Of a DNA stretch of 64,000 bases, positions 1 through 7,753 are shown piece after piece (position 1 is the stretch's first letter; each line of letters opens with the position of its first letter). The DNA comes from Sphaerisporangium krabiense. Its GTDB lineage: Bacteria > Actinomycetota > Actinomycetes > Streptosporangiales > Streptosporangiaceae. A model generated the notes under the pieces. It was not told where the DNA came from, did no database searches, and saw nothing but the letters and a program-made list of their open reading frames with translations. The DNA is taken from positions 2,108,001-2,172,000 of the forward strand of contig NZ_JACHBR010000001.1 of NCBI RefSeq assembly GCF_014200435.1, written 5' to 3'. Position numbers and translations under genes: made by a program.

Positions 1-516
1 GGCCGTGGAGCCGCACGAGTTGTTGCCGATCATCCCGCCGATCGTGCAGTGGTCGTGCGTGGCGGGCCTCGGGCCGAACTCCAGCCCGTACCGGCCGAGC
101 CGCGCGTTGAGCGTGTCCAGGACGATGCCGGGCTCGACCAGGCAGGTCCTGTTATCGGGGTCGACGTCCAGCAGCCGGTGGCAGTGCTTGGACCAGTCCA
201 GCACGACCGCGGTGTTGGCGCACTCCCCCGCCAGGCTGGTCCCTCCGCCGCGGGACAGCAGCGGGGCCCCGTGCGCCCGGCAGACCGTCACCGCCGCGAC
301 GGCCGCCTCGACGGTGCGGGGGCACACCACCCCGAGGGGGATCTGCCGGTAGTTGGACGCGTCGGTGGAGTAGGCGCCGCGCATGGTGGCGTCGAACCGC
401 ACCTCGCCGTGTACGGCGGCCTCCAGGTCGCGCCGCAGCGCCGCCACGTCGACCGGGGCCGCGGGCGCGGGACGGCGTCCGGTCAGGCCCGGAGCGCGCT
501 CGGTGACGGCGCTCAT
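1..516 (-). CDS. FAD-binding (glycolate oxidase/D-lactate dehydrogenase-like) oxidoreductase, C-terminus cut by window edge
   Basis: Only the first 172 codons are inside the window. They show the start of an FAD-binding type 4 (PCMH) domain: the motif SRGGGTSLAGE near residues 88-98 is the FAD pyrophosphate loop of GlcD/Dld-type flavoenzymes, and GGMIGNNSCGS at the end fits the next FAD-contacting segment. Family members oxidise 2-hydroxy acids such as D-lactate or glycolate; many actinobacterial ones carry a C-terminal Fe-S domain, which cannot be judged here. The ATG overlaps the stop of the upstream TPP enzyme as ATGA, so the two are probably translated together. A pyruvate-handling enzyme next to a 2-hydroxy-acid dehydrogenase suggests a shared role in pyruvate/lactate oxidation (inference). 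Confidence 0.85.
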   Translation of the reverse strand, partial: MSAVTERAPGLTGRRPAPAAPVDVAALRRDLEAAVHGEVRFDATMRGAYSTDASNYRQIPLGVVCPRTVEAAVAAVTVCRAHGAPLLSRGGGTSLAGECANTAVVLDWSKHCHRLLDVDPDNRTCLVEPGIVLDTLNARLGRYGLEFGPRPATHDHCTIGGMIGNNSCGSTA

Positions 517-2279
517 GACCGCAGCTCGCTGATCTTGTCGCGGGCGACCGTGGCGAGGATGGCGGCCTTGTGCGGCTGGCCGCGCAGGAACGCCTCGGTG
601 AAGGCCTTGGCCTGCTCGTACTTGACCTTGCCCGGCATCGGCGGCTCGTTCGGGTTCACGTCGCAGTCCACCAGCGCGGGCCCCGGGTGGGCGAACGCCC
701 GCCGGATCGCGTCCGGCAGGTCCCCCGGCTCCTTCACCTTGGCGCCGAACGCGCCGCACCCGCGCGCCCAGGACGAGAAGTCGGCCTCCGGCTGCCGGTG
801 GCGCACGGCGTACTCGGGATAGCCGAGGATGATCTGCTCCCAGAGGATCTGCCCGTAGGAGTTGTTGTTGTTGATCACGACCTTGATGGGCAGCTCGTGC
901 CGCACGGCGGTCAGGAAGTCGGCCATCAGCATCGCGAACCCGCCGTCTCCCACGAACGCGATGACCTGCCGGCCGGGGAAGGCGTGCTGGACGGCGATCG
1001 CGTACGGCAGCCCCGGCGCCATGGTGGCGAGGTTGCCCGACAGGTAGAACTCCCGGCCGCCGCGTATCGTCCAGTGCCGCGCCGCCCAGGTGGCGATGGT
1101 CCCGGAGTCGCAGGTGAGAACGGCGTCGTCGCCGGCGGCCTCGTCGACGCACGAGATGAGGTACTGCGGGGCGATCGGGTCGCGGGACGGGTTCTGCAGC
1201 GCCTTCATGTCCGCCCGCCAGGCGTCCATCTTGCGCTGGTACTTGGTCAGGAACGACCGGTCGGAGGCGGGTTCCAGCATGGGCAGGAGCTGCTGGAGCG
1301 CCAGTTTGGCGTCCGCCGCGACCGGCGCCTCGGTCGGCCGCCTCATGCCGACCAGGCTGGGCTCGTCGTCGATCTGCACCACCCGCGCCTGGCCGTCGGG
1401 CGGCAGGTACTTCCCGTACGGGAACGAGGTGCCGACCATGAGCAGGGTGTCGCACTCCTCCATCAGCTCCTCGCTGGGCGCGGTGCCCAGCAGGCCGAGG
1501 CCGCCCGTGGTCAGCGGGTGGTCGTCCGGCACCACGAGCTTGCCGGGGAGGGTCTTCACGATGGGGCTGGCCAGCCGCTCCGCCACCGCCAGCACCTCCC
1601 CGCGCGCGTGCCGGGCGCCGACGCCGACGAGCATCGCGACGCGCTCGCCCGCCCTCAGCACCTCCGCCGCCCGCGCCAGGTCCTCCTCGGCGGGCCGCAG
1701 CGGCGGCCGCGAGAAGGTGGGCAGGCTGTCCGGCGGGCTGCCGGGGCCGACGTGCCGGTAGGGGTCCTCGGTCACGGCCGCGACCTGGACGTCGTTGGGG
1801 AAGGTCAGGTGGGACACCGTGCGCCGCGACAGCGCGGTCCGCACGGCGAGGTCGACCACCCCGGGAAGCTGCCGCGGGTTGGTGATCATCAGGTTGTAGC
1901 CCGCGACGTCCTGGTAGAGCCGGTCGAGGTGGACCTCCTGCTGGTAGTACGTGCCGAGGACCGACGTCTCCTGCATCCCGGTCAGCGCCAGGACGGGCAC
2001 GTGGTCGAGCTTGGCGTCGTACAGGCCGTTGAGCAGGTGGATGGCGCCGGGTCCCGAGGTGGCGGCGCACACGCCGAGCCTGCCGGTCGCCTTGGCGTAG
2101 CCGGTCGCCATGAAGGCGGCCGCCTCCTCGTGGTGCACGAGGACGAAGCGGAGTTTCTCGCGTTGGCGGCGGAAACCCTCCATCAGGCCGTTGATGCCGT
2201 CGCCGGGGAGACCGAAGATCGTGTCGACTCCCCACTCCACCAGGCGCCTGGCCAGGCTCTCTCCGACGATTTCCTTCAC
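513..2279 (-). CDS. Thiamine pyrophosphate-dependent enzyme, pyruvate oxidase/dehydrogenase (quinone)-like
   Basis: This 588-residue protein has the usual length and three-domain order of the POX/acetolactate synthase family. The N-terminal PYR domain begins VKEIVGESLARRL and carries the catalytic glutamate in HHEEAAAF (about residue 51); a central domain follows; the C-terminal PP domain has the TPP/Mg motif GDGGFAM (about 444) with NNNN about 27 residues later. Its closest role by family is pyruvate oxidation (PoxB-like), though other 2-oxo acids are possible. I chose the GTG start because GGAGG lies 6 bases upstream and it overlaps the stop of the small upstream gene (GTGA); the frame stays open 105 codons further upstream but that stretch looks non-coding. 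It is the middle gene of a three-gene leftward operon. Confidence 0.9.
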   Translation of the reverse strand: MKEIVGESLARRLVEWGVDTIFGLPGDGINGLMEGFRRQREKLRFVLVHHEEAAAFMATGYAKATGRLGVCAATSGPGAIHLLNGLYDAKLDHVPVLALTGMQETSVLGTYYQQEVHLDRLYQDVAGYNLMITNPRQLPGVVDLAVRTALSRRTVSHLTFPNDVQVAAVTEDPYRHVGPGSPPDSLPTFSRPPLRPAEEDLARAAEVLRAGERVAMLVGVGARHARGEVLAVAERLASPIVKTLPGKLVVPDDHPLTTGGLGLLGTAPSEELMEECDTLLMVGTSFPYGKYLPPDGQARVVQIDDEPSLVGMRRPTEAPVAADAKLALQQLLPMLEPASDRSFLTKYQRKMDAWRADMKALQNPSRDPIAPQYLISCVDEAAGDDAVLTCDSGTIATWAARHWTIRGGREFYLSGNLATMAPGLPYAIAVQHAFPGRQVIAFVGDGGFAMLMADFLTAVRHELPIKVVINNNNSYGQILWEQIILGYPEYAVRHRQPEADFSSWARGCGAFGAKVKEPGDLPDAIRRAFAHPGPALVDCDVNPNEPPMPGKVKYEQAKAFTEAFLRGQPHKAAILATVARDKISELRS

Positions 2280-2536
2280 GCTCGGCCTCCTGAGATCCGT
2301 TCCCCGGCCCGCTCGGCCGGGCCGGGGCGGCGGGCCGCCGCCCGGTGCGCGCGACGCCGGCCGAGCACGTAGGCCAGCGCGATCCCGGCGCCGAGGACGG
2401 AGGTCCTCGGCGAGACGAGGGACGACCTGAGGCGCCGCAGCCCGCCCTTGGGGTCGGCGACGGCGCCCGTGACACCGCCGATCGCCGACACCAGGGCGTC
2501 GTCGGCGTTCTTCAGCCAGGTGTGCTGATCGATCAT
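2276..2536 (-). CDS. Small hypothetical protein with one hydrophobic segment
   Basis: An 86-residue protein not recognised by name. It begins MIDQHTWLKNADDALVSAIGG and has one moderately hydrophobic stretch around residues 45-60 (TSVLGAGIALAYVLGRRRA) followed by a basic, Arg/Ala/Pro-rich tail. Support for it being real: a GGAG ribosome site 7 bases before ATG, and a GTGA stop/start overlap with the downstream TPP enzyme, which implies translational coupling. It may be a small membrane-associated stress protein; no function can be assigned. Confidence 0.55.
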   Translation of the reverse strand: MIDQHTWLKNADDALVSAIGGVTGAVADPKGGLRRLRSSLVSPRTSVLGAGIALAYVLGRRRAHRAAARRPGPAERAGERISGGRA

Positions 2537-3030
2537 GATGGACTCCGGCCTGGCGCGTCCCCGCCGGTCGGCCGCCGGGCGGAGGAACGCGCACCCGATC
2601 CGCGATCTCTTGTCCTGTCCGCTGTCGTGCTTCGCGGTGTCCAGCGACCCATTCGGGCCGTTCCCGCGCCCGATCGCCGCAAACGGCGGTCGTGTTCGCG
2701 ATTACCTCATCGGGCCCCGGCCCGCACGTGAGCGTGTCCCGCCCGCGCGCCCGGACAGCCGCACCGGCCCGCGCGTTGACGTCCTCTTGACGCTCGCCGT
2801 CCGCCGGACGATCGCGTGCGTCGGCTGGGCGGCGGCGGGGCGGGTCTCGTGTGCGCGCACGCCTGCCTGATACCTTGCCGACAGGTGTGCCGGGAAGTCT
2901 GGTCGGCGGTCGTTGCCCCCTGCCGATATGAGGAACGTGTCTTGCGCGCCCGCGATCCCCTCGCCGACTCTCCCCTGATGGCCCACGACCGACCGCGGCC
3001 GATCCCGCGGACCTCCCCCGCGCTCGCGGC
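2537..3030. other. Divergent intergenic region with a conserved leader element
   Basis: This 494-bp gap separates the leftward TPP operon from the rightward SLC13-type permease and must hold both promoters. Open frames across it lack ribosome sites and family features. The only strong signal is the 24-nt element at 2884-2907, repeated almost exactly upstream of nhaA. The segment CCTGATACCTTGCCGACAGG just before it can pair CCTG with CAGG, so the leader may fold. Confidence 0.5.
2884..2907 (+). promoter_or_regulatory. Leader element, copy 1 (shared with nhaA leader)
   Basis: The core GCCGGGAAGTCTGGTCGGC (2889-2907) is identical to 57152-57170 upstream of nhaA. Including the preceding GGTGT the match is 23 of 24 bases. 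The ends GCCG and CGGC can pair to close a loop. It lies about 124 bases before the permease start on the same strand. I cannot match it to a named Rfam family from memory; a riboswitch-like or protein-binding leader is the best guess. Confidence 0.5.
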
Positions 3031-4311
3031 GTGAGCGTCCTCGCCTGGGCGAGCGTGGCGGTGTTCCTGGCCGCCTACGCGCTGATCGCCACCGAGAGGA
3101 TCCACCGGCTCGCCGCCGCGCTGGGCGGCGCGGGGGTCATGCTGGCCCTGCGCGCCACCGACGCCACGGCGGCGTTCTTCTCCCCGCACGCCGGCATCGA
3201 CTGGAACGTCATCTTCCTGCTGCTCGGCATGATGGTCATCGTCGGGGTCCTCCGGCGGACCGGCGTGTTCGAGTACCTGGCCATCTGGGCCGCCAAGCGC
3301 GCCCGCGGGCGGCCGTTCCGGCTGCTGGCGCTGCTCGTGCTCATCACCGCCGCGGCCTCGGCGCTGCTGGACAACGTCACCACCGTCCTGCTGGTCGCGC
3401 CCGTGACGTTCGTGGTGTGCGAACGCCTGGCCGTCCCCCCGGCGCCCTTCCTGATCGCCGAGGTCATGGCGTCCAACATCGGCGGCACGGCCACGCTGAT
3501 CGGCGACCCGCCCAACATCATCATCGCCGGAAGGGGCGGCCTGAGTTTCAACGACTTCCTGGCGCACGTGGCGCCGATGGTCGTCGTGCTCCTGGCGGTG
3601 TTCGTCGTCCTGTGCCGGCTGATGTTCGGGCGCGCGCTCCGCCACGATCCCGCGCGGGCCGCGGCCGTCATGGCGCTGGACGAACGGGCGGCCATCGCCG
3701 ACCCGCGGCTCCTGCGGCGGTCGCTGTCCGTGCTGGCGGTGGTGCTGGTGGCCTTCGTGCTGCACCCGGTGCTGCACTACGAGCCGTCGGTGGTCGCGCT
3801 GCTGGGGGCGGGGGTGCTGGTCGCGGTGACCGAGGTGCGCGCCGAGCAGGCCGTCGCCGAGGTGGAGTGGCCGACGCTGGTGTTCTTCGCCGCCCTGTTC
3901 GTCATGGTCGGGGCCCTGGTCGAGACCGGGGTGATCGGCACGCTGTCCACGGCGGCGGCGTCGGCCACCGCCGGACGGCCGGAGGTCGCCACGATCGGCC
4001 TGCTCGGCGTGTCGGCCGCGCTGTCGGCCATCGTGGACAACATCCCCTACGTGGCCACGATGAGCCCCATCGTGGACCACCTGGTCCAGGCGGGCGGGCA
4101 TCGGTCGTTGTGGTGGGCGCTGGCCTTCGGCGCGGACCTCGGCGGCAACGCGACCGCCGTGGGCGCGGCGGCCAACGTGGTGGTGCTCGGCATCGCCGCG
4201 CGCAACGGGACCCCGATCGGCTTCTGGCACTTCACCAGATACGGCCTGATCGTCACGACGGTCACCGTCGCCCTGGTCGTCCCGTACCTGTGGCTGCGCT
4301 ACCTGCTCTGA
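3031..4311 (+). CDS. SLC13/ArsB/NhaD-type (ion transporter superfamily) permease
   Basis: A 426-residue membrane protein with about ten to twelve hydrophobic segments. It shows the two-fold internal repeat of the IT superfamily: SNIGGTATLIGDPPN (about residues 148-162) in the first half, GADLGGNATAVGAAAN in the second, with matching LDNVTTVLL and VDNIPYVAT re-entrant motifs. Such proteins move anions (arsenite, citrate, sulfate) or exchange Na+ for H+ (NhaD). The substrate cannot be read from sequence, but the leader element shared with nhaA favours a Na+/H+ or pH-linked role (inference). The start is a GTG without a clear ribosome site, so the true start may differ by some codons. Confidence 0.85.
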   Translation: MSVLAWASVAVFLAAYALIATERIHRLAAALGGAGVMLALRATDATAAFFSPHAGIDWNVIFLLLGMMVIVGVLRRTGVFEYLAIWAAKRARGRPFRLLALLVLITAAASALLDNVTTVLLVAPVTFVVCERLAVPPAPFLIAEVMASNIGGTATLIGDPPNIIIAGRGGLSFNDFLAHVAPMVVVLLAVFVVLCRLMFGRALRHDPARAAAVMALDERAAIADPRLLRRSLSVLAVVLVAFVLHPVLHYEPSVVALLGAGVLVAVTEVRAEQAVAEVEWPTLVFFAALFVMVGALVETGVIGTLSTAAASATAGRPEVATIGLLGVSAALSAIVDNIPYVATMSPIVDHLVQAGGHRSLWWALAFGADLGGNATAVGAAANVVVLGIAARNGTPIGFWHFTRYGLIVTTVTVALVVPYLWLRYLL

Positions 4312-4397
4312 ACGCGACCCGCGACGCCGGCCGCTCCGGATTCGGCCCGGCGTAAAGGTGGTGCGACGGTGCGCCCGTCGGCGTAACGTCGGCAGGC

Positions 4398-4913
4398 GTG
4401 AGTCTTCCGCGAGTACGTCCTCCGTTGGTGGCCGACGAGCGCACGCAGCTCCTCGGCTGGCTCGACATGCAGCGCGCGATCCTCCAGTGGAAGTGCGAGG
4501 GGCTGTCGGAGGAGGACGCGCACCGTCCCCTCCTGCCGGACAGCCCTCTCATGACGGTGGCGGGGATCGTCTCGCACGCCCGCTGGACCGAGCACGGCTG
4601 GTTCGAGGTGCTGTTCCTGGGCCGTTCCGCCGACGACAACCCCCAGTTCGACCAGAACGTGGAGGACGCCGACATGCGGGCCGAGGGCGTGCCGCTCGCG
4701 CGGCTGCTCGACGAGTACGAGCGCCAGTGCGCGGTCTCCAACGAGATCGTGGCCGCCCATTCCCTGGACGAGGTGGGCAGGCACCCCGACTACCGCTCGG
4801 CCGCCGCGTCCCTGCGCTGGATGGTCATCCACATGGTCGAGGAGACCGCCCGGCACGCCGGCCACCTGGACGTGATCACCGAGTTGCTGGACGGCCGGAA
4901 GGGCTACTACTGA
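4398..4913 (+). CDS. DinB-like/DUF664 family protein
   Basis: A 171-residue protein of the DinB-like four-helix bundle superfamily, DUF664 branch. The putative metal-binding histidines are visible: SHARWTEHGWFE near residues 55-66 and ETARHAGHLDVI near 151-162, the latter being the hallmark of the family. Related actinobacterial proteins include mycothiol-dependent transferases and maleylpyruvate isomerases, so thiol transfer or isomerisation is possible, but the exact reaction is unknown. It starts with GTG, stands alone, and converges on the leftward binding protein across a strong hairpin. Confidence 0.85.
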   Translation: MSLPRVRPPLVADERTQLLGWLDMQRAILQWKCEGLSEEDAHRPLLPDSPLMTVAGIVSHARWTEHGWFEVLFLGRSADDNPQFDQNVEDADMRAEGVPLARLLDEYERQCAVSNEIVAAHSLDEVGRHPDYRSAAASLRWMVIHMVEETARHAGHLDVITELLDGRKGYY

Positions 4914-4919
4914 CCGGGC

Positions 4920-4949
4920 GACGCCGGCGGGCCAGGCCCGCACGGCGTC
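4920..4949. terminator. Bidirectional hairpin terminator
   Basis: GACGCCG-g-CGGGCC pairs with GGCCCG-ca-CGGCGTC across a one-base loop, a near-perfect stem sitting between two convergent stop codons (4913 and 4962). No T-run follows, as is usual in actinomycetes. Confidence 0.7.
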
Positions 4950-4961
4950 CCGGGGCCGTGG

Positions 4962-6101
4962 CTACTGGTGCACCGTCATCTCGGTGGCGAGGCGGCTGTA
5001 CTTGGACGCGGCGTCGCCGACGTCGTTGATCGTCTCGCCCTGGAGCAGCTCCGCCGGGGTCATCTGCAGCGGAAGGTTCTTGTCGATCAGGTCCGGGTCG
5101 TTCCTGGCGACCAGGTCCATGGCCGCCTTGTTGGGCACCTTGCTGAGGATGTTCTCCGCCACCCAGCTGTGGACGGCCGGGTCCAGGATGTAGTTGATGA
5201 AGGCGTGCGCCGCCTCCTTCTTCTTGGACGACTTCATGATCACCATGGTGTTCGCCCAGAGGTCGCTGCCCTCCTTGGGCACCACGAACTTGATCTTGGG
5301 GTTCTGGGTCGGGCACCGGCCGTCGAACGACTCGACCATCGCGGCCTCGCCCTTCTCCAGCCGCTCGGCGAAGGTGGTGTCGTCGTAGGCCAGCAGCGAC
5401 TTCTTGGTCCTCAGCAGCACGTCCTTGGCCTGCGCGAGCTGCTTGTCGTCGGTGGTGTTGATGGAGTAGCCGAGCGCCTTGAGCGCGGGCAGGGCCAGCC
5501 ACCGCTCGGTGGTCATCATCGTCACCTTGCCCCGCAGCTCGGGCGCGGGGTTCAGCAGGTCGTTCCAGCTCGTGGGCGGGGTCTTCACCATGTCCGTGCG
5601 GTAGCACAGGCCCGTGGTGCCCCAGGTGTAGGGCACCGAGAACTTGTTGCCCTTGTCGAAGGAGAGCTGCGACGCCTCGGGGTAGAGGTTGGCGAGGTTC
5701 GGGATCAGCTCGGGGTGGATCGGCGCCAGCCAGCCCTGGTCGTTCATCGCCTGGGCGTACTGGCCGGAGACGAACGCCACGTCGACGTCGCTCGGCGTGC
5801 CGATCGTGTTGGTGACCCGGGCCACGGCCATCTCGTTGGTGTCGTGCAGCACGATCTTGACGTCGAAGCCGAGCCGGTCCTTCACCCGCTGCGGCAGGTC
5901 CTTGGGGCTGTAGTTCTCCCAGATCGTGATGTTGAGCGGCGTCTGCTTGGACAGGTCGGCGTTGAGGTCGAGCTGGTTGGCGGCCGCGCTCAACGCCACC
6001 CCCTCCGTGGCCGGGCCGCCGCCACAGGCCGCGAGGGCGAGTGTCGAACCGATGGCGGCCACCGCGGCCGGAAGACGACGGGTGTACCGGAATCGGGGCA
6101 C
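4962..6101 (-). CDS. Spermidine/putrescine-type (PotD-like) ABC substrate-binding lipoprotein
   Basis: This 379-residue protein has a lipoprotein signal (basic start, hydrophobic core, lipobox LAAC about residue 25 with GGG after it) and a body typical of bacterial extracellular binding protein family 1/PotD: NITIWENYSPKDLPQRV, then DVAFVSGQYAQAMNDQGWLAPI and a hinge-region SVPYTWGTTGLCYRTD. It should be anchored outside the membrane and capture a polyamine-like or other small substrate. I chose the GTG at 6101 because AAGGAG lies 8 bases before it; a GTG nine bases upstream overlaps that site. No permease or ATPase gene is adjacent, so it must share or use components encoded elsewhere. Confidence 0.85.
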   Translation of the reverse strand: MPRFRYTRRLPAAVAAIGSTLALAACGGGPATEGVALSAAANQLDLNADLSKQTPLNITIWENYSPKDLPQRVKDRLGFDVKIVLHDTNEMAVARVTNTIGTPSDVDVAFVSGQYAQAMNDQGWLAPIHPELIPNLANLYPEASQLSFDKGNKFSVPYTWGTTGLCYRTDMVKTPPTSWNDLLNPAPELRGKVTMMTTERWLALPALKALGYSINTTDDKQLAQAKDVLLRTKKSLLAYDDTTFAERLEKGEAAMVESFDGRCPTQNPKIKFVVPKEGSDLWANTMVIMKSSKKKEAAHAFINYILDPAVHSWVAENILSKVPNKAAMDLVARNDPDLIDKNLPLQMTPAELLQGETINDVGDAASKYSRLATEMTVHQ

Positions 6102-6494
6102 GGCCACCACTCCTTAGGTCCTGGAGGTGCTGTGGTTCGAGAAAGGCCGCTGTGCCTGACCCGCGCACGGCAAGGCGAGAGACAGGAGTGTTTCAGCCCA
6201 AACAATTACGGGCAAGCACTTCCGATCACGACACCGTAGCCTCAACGGCTCAACGGCATAACGGCTGATCATCATCGCCATATCCGGTCACCCGTCCTCC
6301 CCGGATCGCGGAACGTCGCCGTTCCCCCGAAGCGACCGCCGCGCCGGCCCGTCGCCGGTCCACATGCCGGAACAGACCATCATCAATTGCGCATATCAGG
6401 CAAAAATTGCGGCAAGGGACGTCCAAGGCCGCACGCGCGTGATCCGCGCACCGAGAGGGCTTGGCCGTCCGACGCGATACGCCCAGGAGGATGA
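6102..6494. other. Divergent intergenic region
   Basis: A 393-bp non-coding gap between the leftward binding protein and the rightward Bcr/CflA gene, expected to hold both promoters. It contains three tandem 8-bp units, CTCAACGG, CTCAACGG and CATAACGG, at 6241-6264, and a more AT-rich patch (6370-6415). Nothing else is recognisable. Confidence 0.4.
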
Positions 6495-7736
6495 ATGACG
6501 GCCATGCCGACGCGAGGCGCCGGGGAACGGCTCTGGATCGGGACGTTCCTCGTGCTCGGGTCGCTCACGGCGTTCGGCCCGCTGGCCATCGACCTGTACC
6601 TGCCGGCCATGCCCGACCTGGCGAGGGTGCTCGGCACCTCCGACTCGCTCGCCCAGCTCACGATCTCCACCTGCCTGGTCGGCCTCGCCGTGGGCCAGCT
6701 CGTCGCCGGGCCGCTCAGCGACCGCGTCGGCAGGCGGTGGCCCCTGCTGATCGGGGTCATCCTGTTCACGATCACCTCGGTGCTCTGCGCGCTGTCCACC
6801 TCGATCTGGGTCCTGCTGGTCCTGCGGCTCCTCCAGGGCCTGTGCGGGGCCGCGGGCGTGGTGATCGCCCGGGCCATCGTGCGGGACATGTTCGAGGGAC
6901 ACAGGACCGCCAAGGCGTTCTCACACCTCATGCTGATCACCGGTGTCGCCCCCATCGTGGCGCCCCTGCTCGGCGGGCAGATCCTGCGCTTCACCGACTG
7001 GCGGGGCCTGTTCGTGGGGCTGGGCGCGATCTCCGTGCTGATCCTCCTCGGCTGCGTCCTCGTGCTGCGCGAGACGCATCCCCCGCACCTGCGGCAGCGC
7101 GGCGGGGCGGCGGGCACCTTCCTGTCGCTGCGCGGGCTGCTCGCCGACCCGGTCTTCCGGGGCTACCTGATCATCGGCGGGCTGCAGAGCGCCTCGCTGT
7201 TCACCTACATCTCGATGAGCTCGTTCGTGCTGCGCCAGGAGTACGGCGTGAGCCCGCAGGGGTTCTCCCTCGTCTTCGCCGTCAACGCGGTCGGGCTCGT
7301 GCTCGGCAGCCAGGTGAACGGGGCGCTGGTCTCCCGGTTCGGGCCGGAGCGGCTGCTGACCGTCCAGCTCGTGATGATGTGCGTGGCCGCGGCCGGGGTC
7401 GTGGGCGCCGCCCTCGCCGATGCCGGCCTCGTCGTCCTGCTCGTCCCGCTGTGGATCGTCATGGTGGGCATGGGCGGCATGGGGGCCAACACGACGGCGC
7501 TCGCCCTGATCCCCTACGGGCACGCCGCGGGCTCGGCCTCCGCCCTCATCGGGACCAGCCAGTTCCTGGTGGGCGCGGCCGTCGCCCCGCTGGCGTCCCT
7601 GGTCGGCACCGACAGCCGCGTCATGGGCGCGACCATCGCGCTCGCCACCGTCCTGTCGCTCGTCGCCCTGTGGCGGGTCCACCACGCCCGCCGCACGACC
7701 CCCGCCCACTCCGAGCCGCTCACGACGACCACCTGA
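6495..7736 (+). CDS. Bcr/CflA family MFS drug-efflux transporter
   Basis: A 413-residue, 12-helix major facilitator. The N-terminal signature FGPLAIDLYLPAMPDLARVL is characteristic of the Bcr/CflA (bicyclomycin/chloramphenicol resistance) subfamily, and GPLSDRVGRRWPL (about residues 73-85) is the MFS motif A between helices 2 and 3. RARAIVRDMF-type motif C variants follow (VIARAIVRDMFEG). It sits in the inner membrane and should export small drugs by proton antiport. AGGAGG four bases before ATG supports the start. It is a single gene, convergent with the PucR regulator 17 bases away. Confidence 0.9.
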   Translation: MTAMPTRGAGERLWIGTFLVLGSLTAFGPLAIDLYLPAMPDLARVLGTSDSLAQLTISTCLVGLAVGQLVAGPLSDRVGRRWPLLIGVILFTITSVLCALSTSIWVLLVLRLLQGLCGAAGVVIARAIVRDMFEGHRTAKAFSHLMLITGVAPIVAPLLGGQILRFTDWRGLFVGLGAISVLILLGCVLVLRETHPPHLRQRGGAAGTFLSLRGLLADPVFRGYLIIGGLQSASLFTYISMSSFVLRQEYGVSPQGFSLVFAVNAVGLVLGSQVNGALVSRFGPERLLTVQLVMMCVAAAGVVGAALADAGLVVLLVPLWIVMVGMGGMGANTTALALIPYGHAAGSASALIGTSQFLVGAAVAPLASLVGTDSRVMGATIALATVLSLVALWRVHHARRTTPAHSEPLTTTT

Positions 7737-7753
7737 CCGTGCCGGCCGGCGGA

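Noticed and set aside
570-2372. Long rightward open frame opposite the TPP enzyme
   Set aside because: Arg/Gly/Val-rich antisense shadow caused by high GC; the leftward frame has all family motifs and a good ribosome site.
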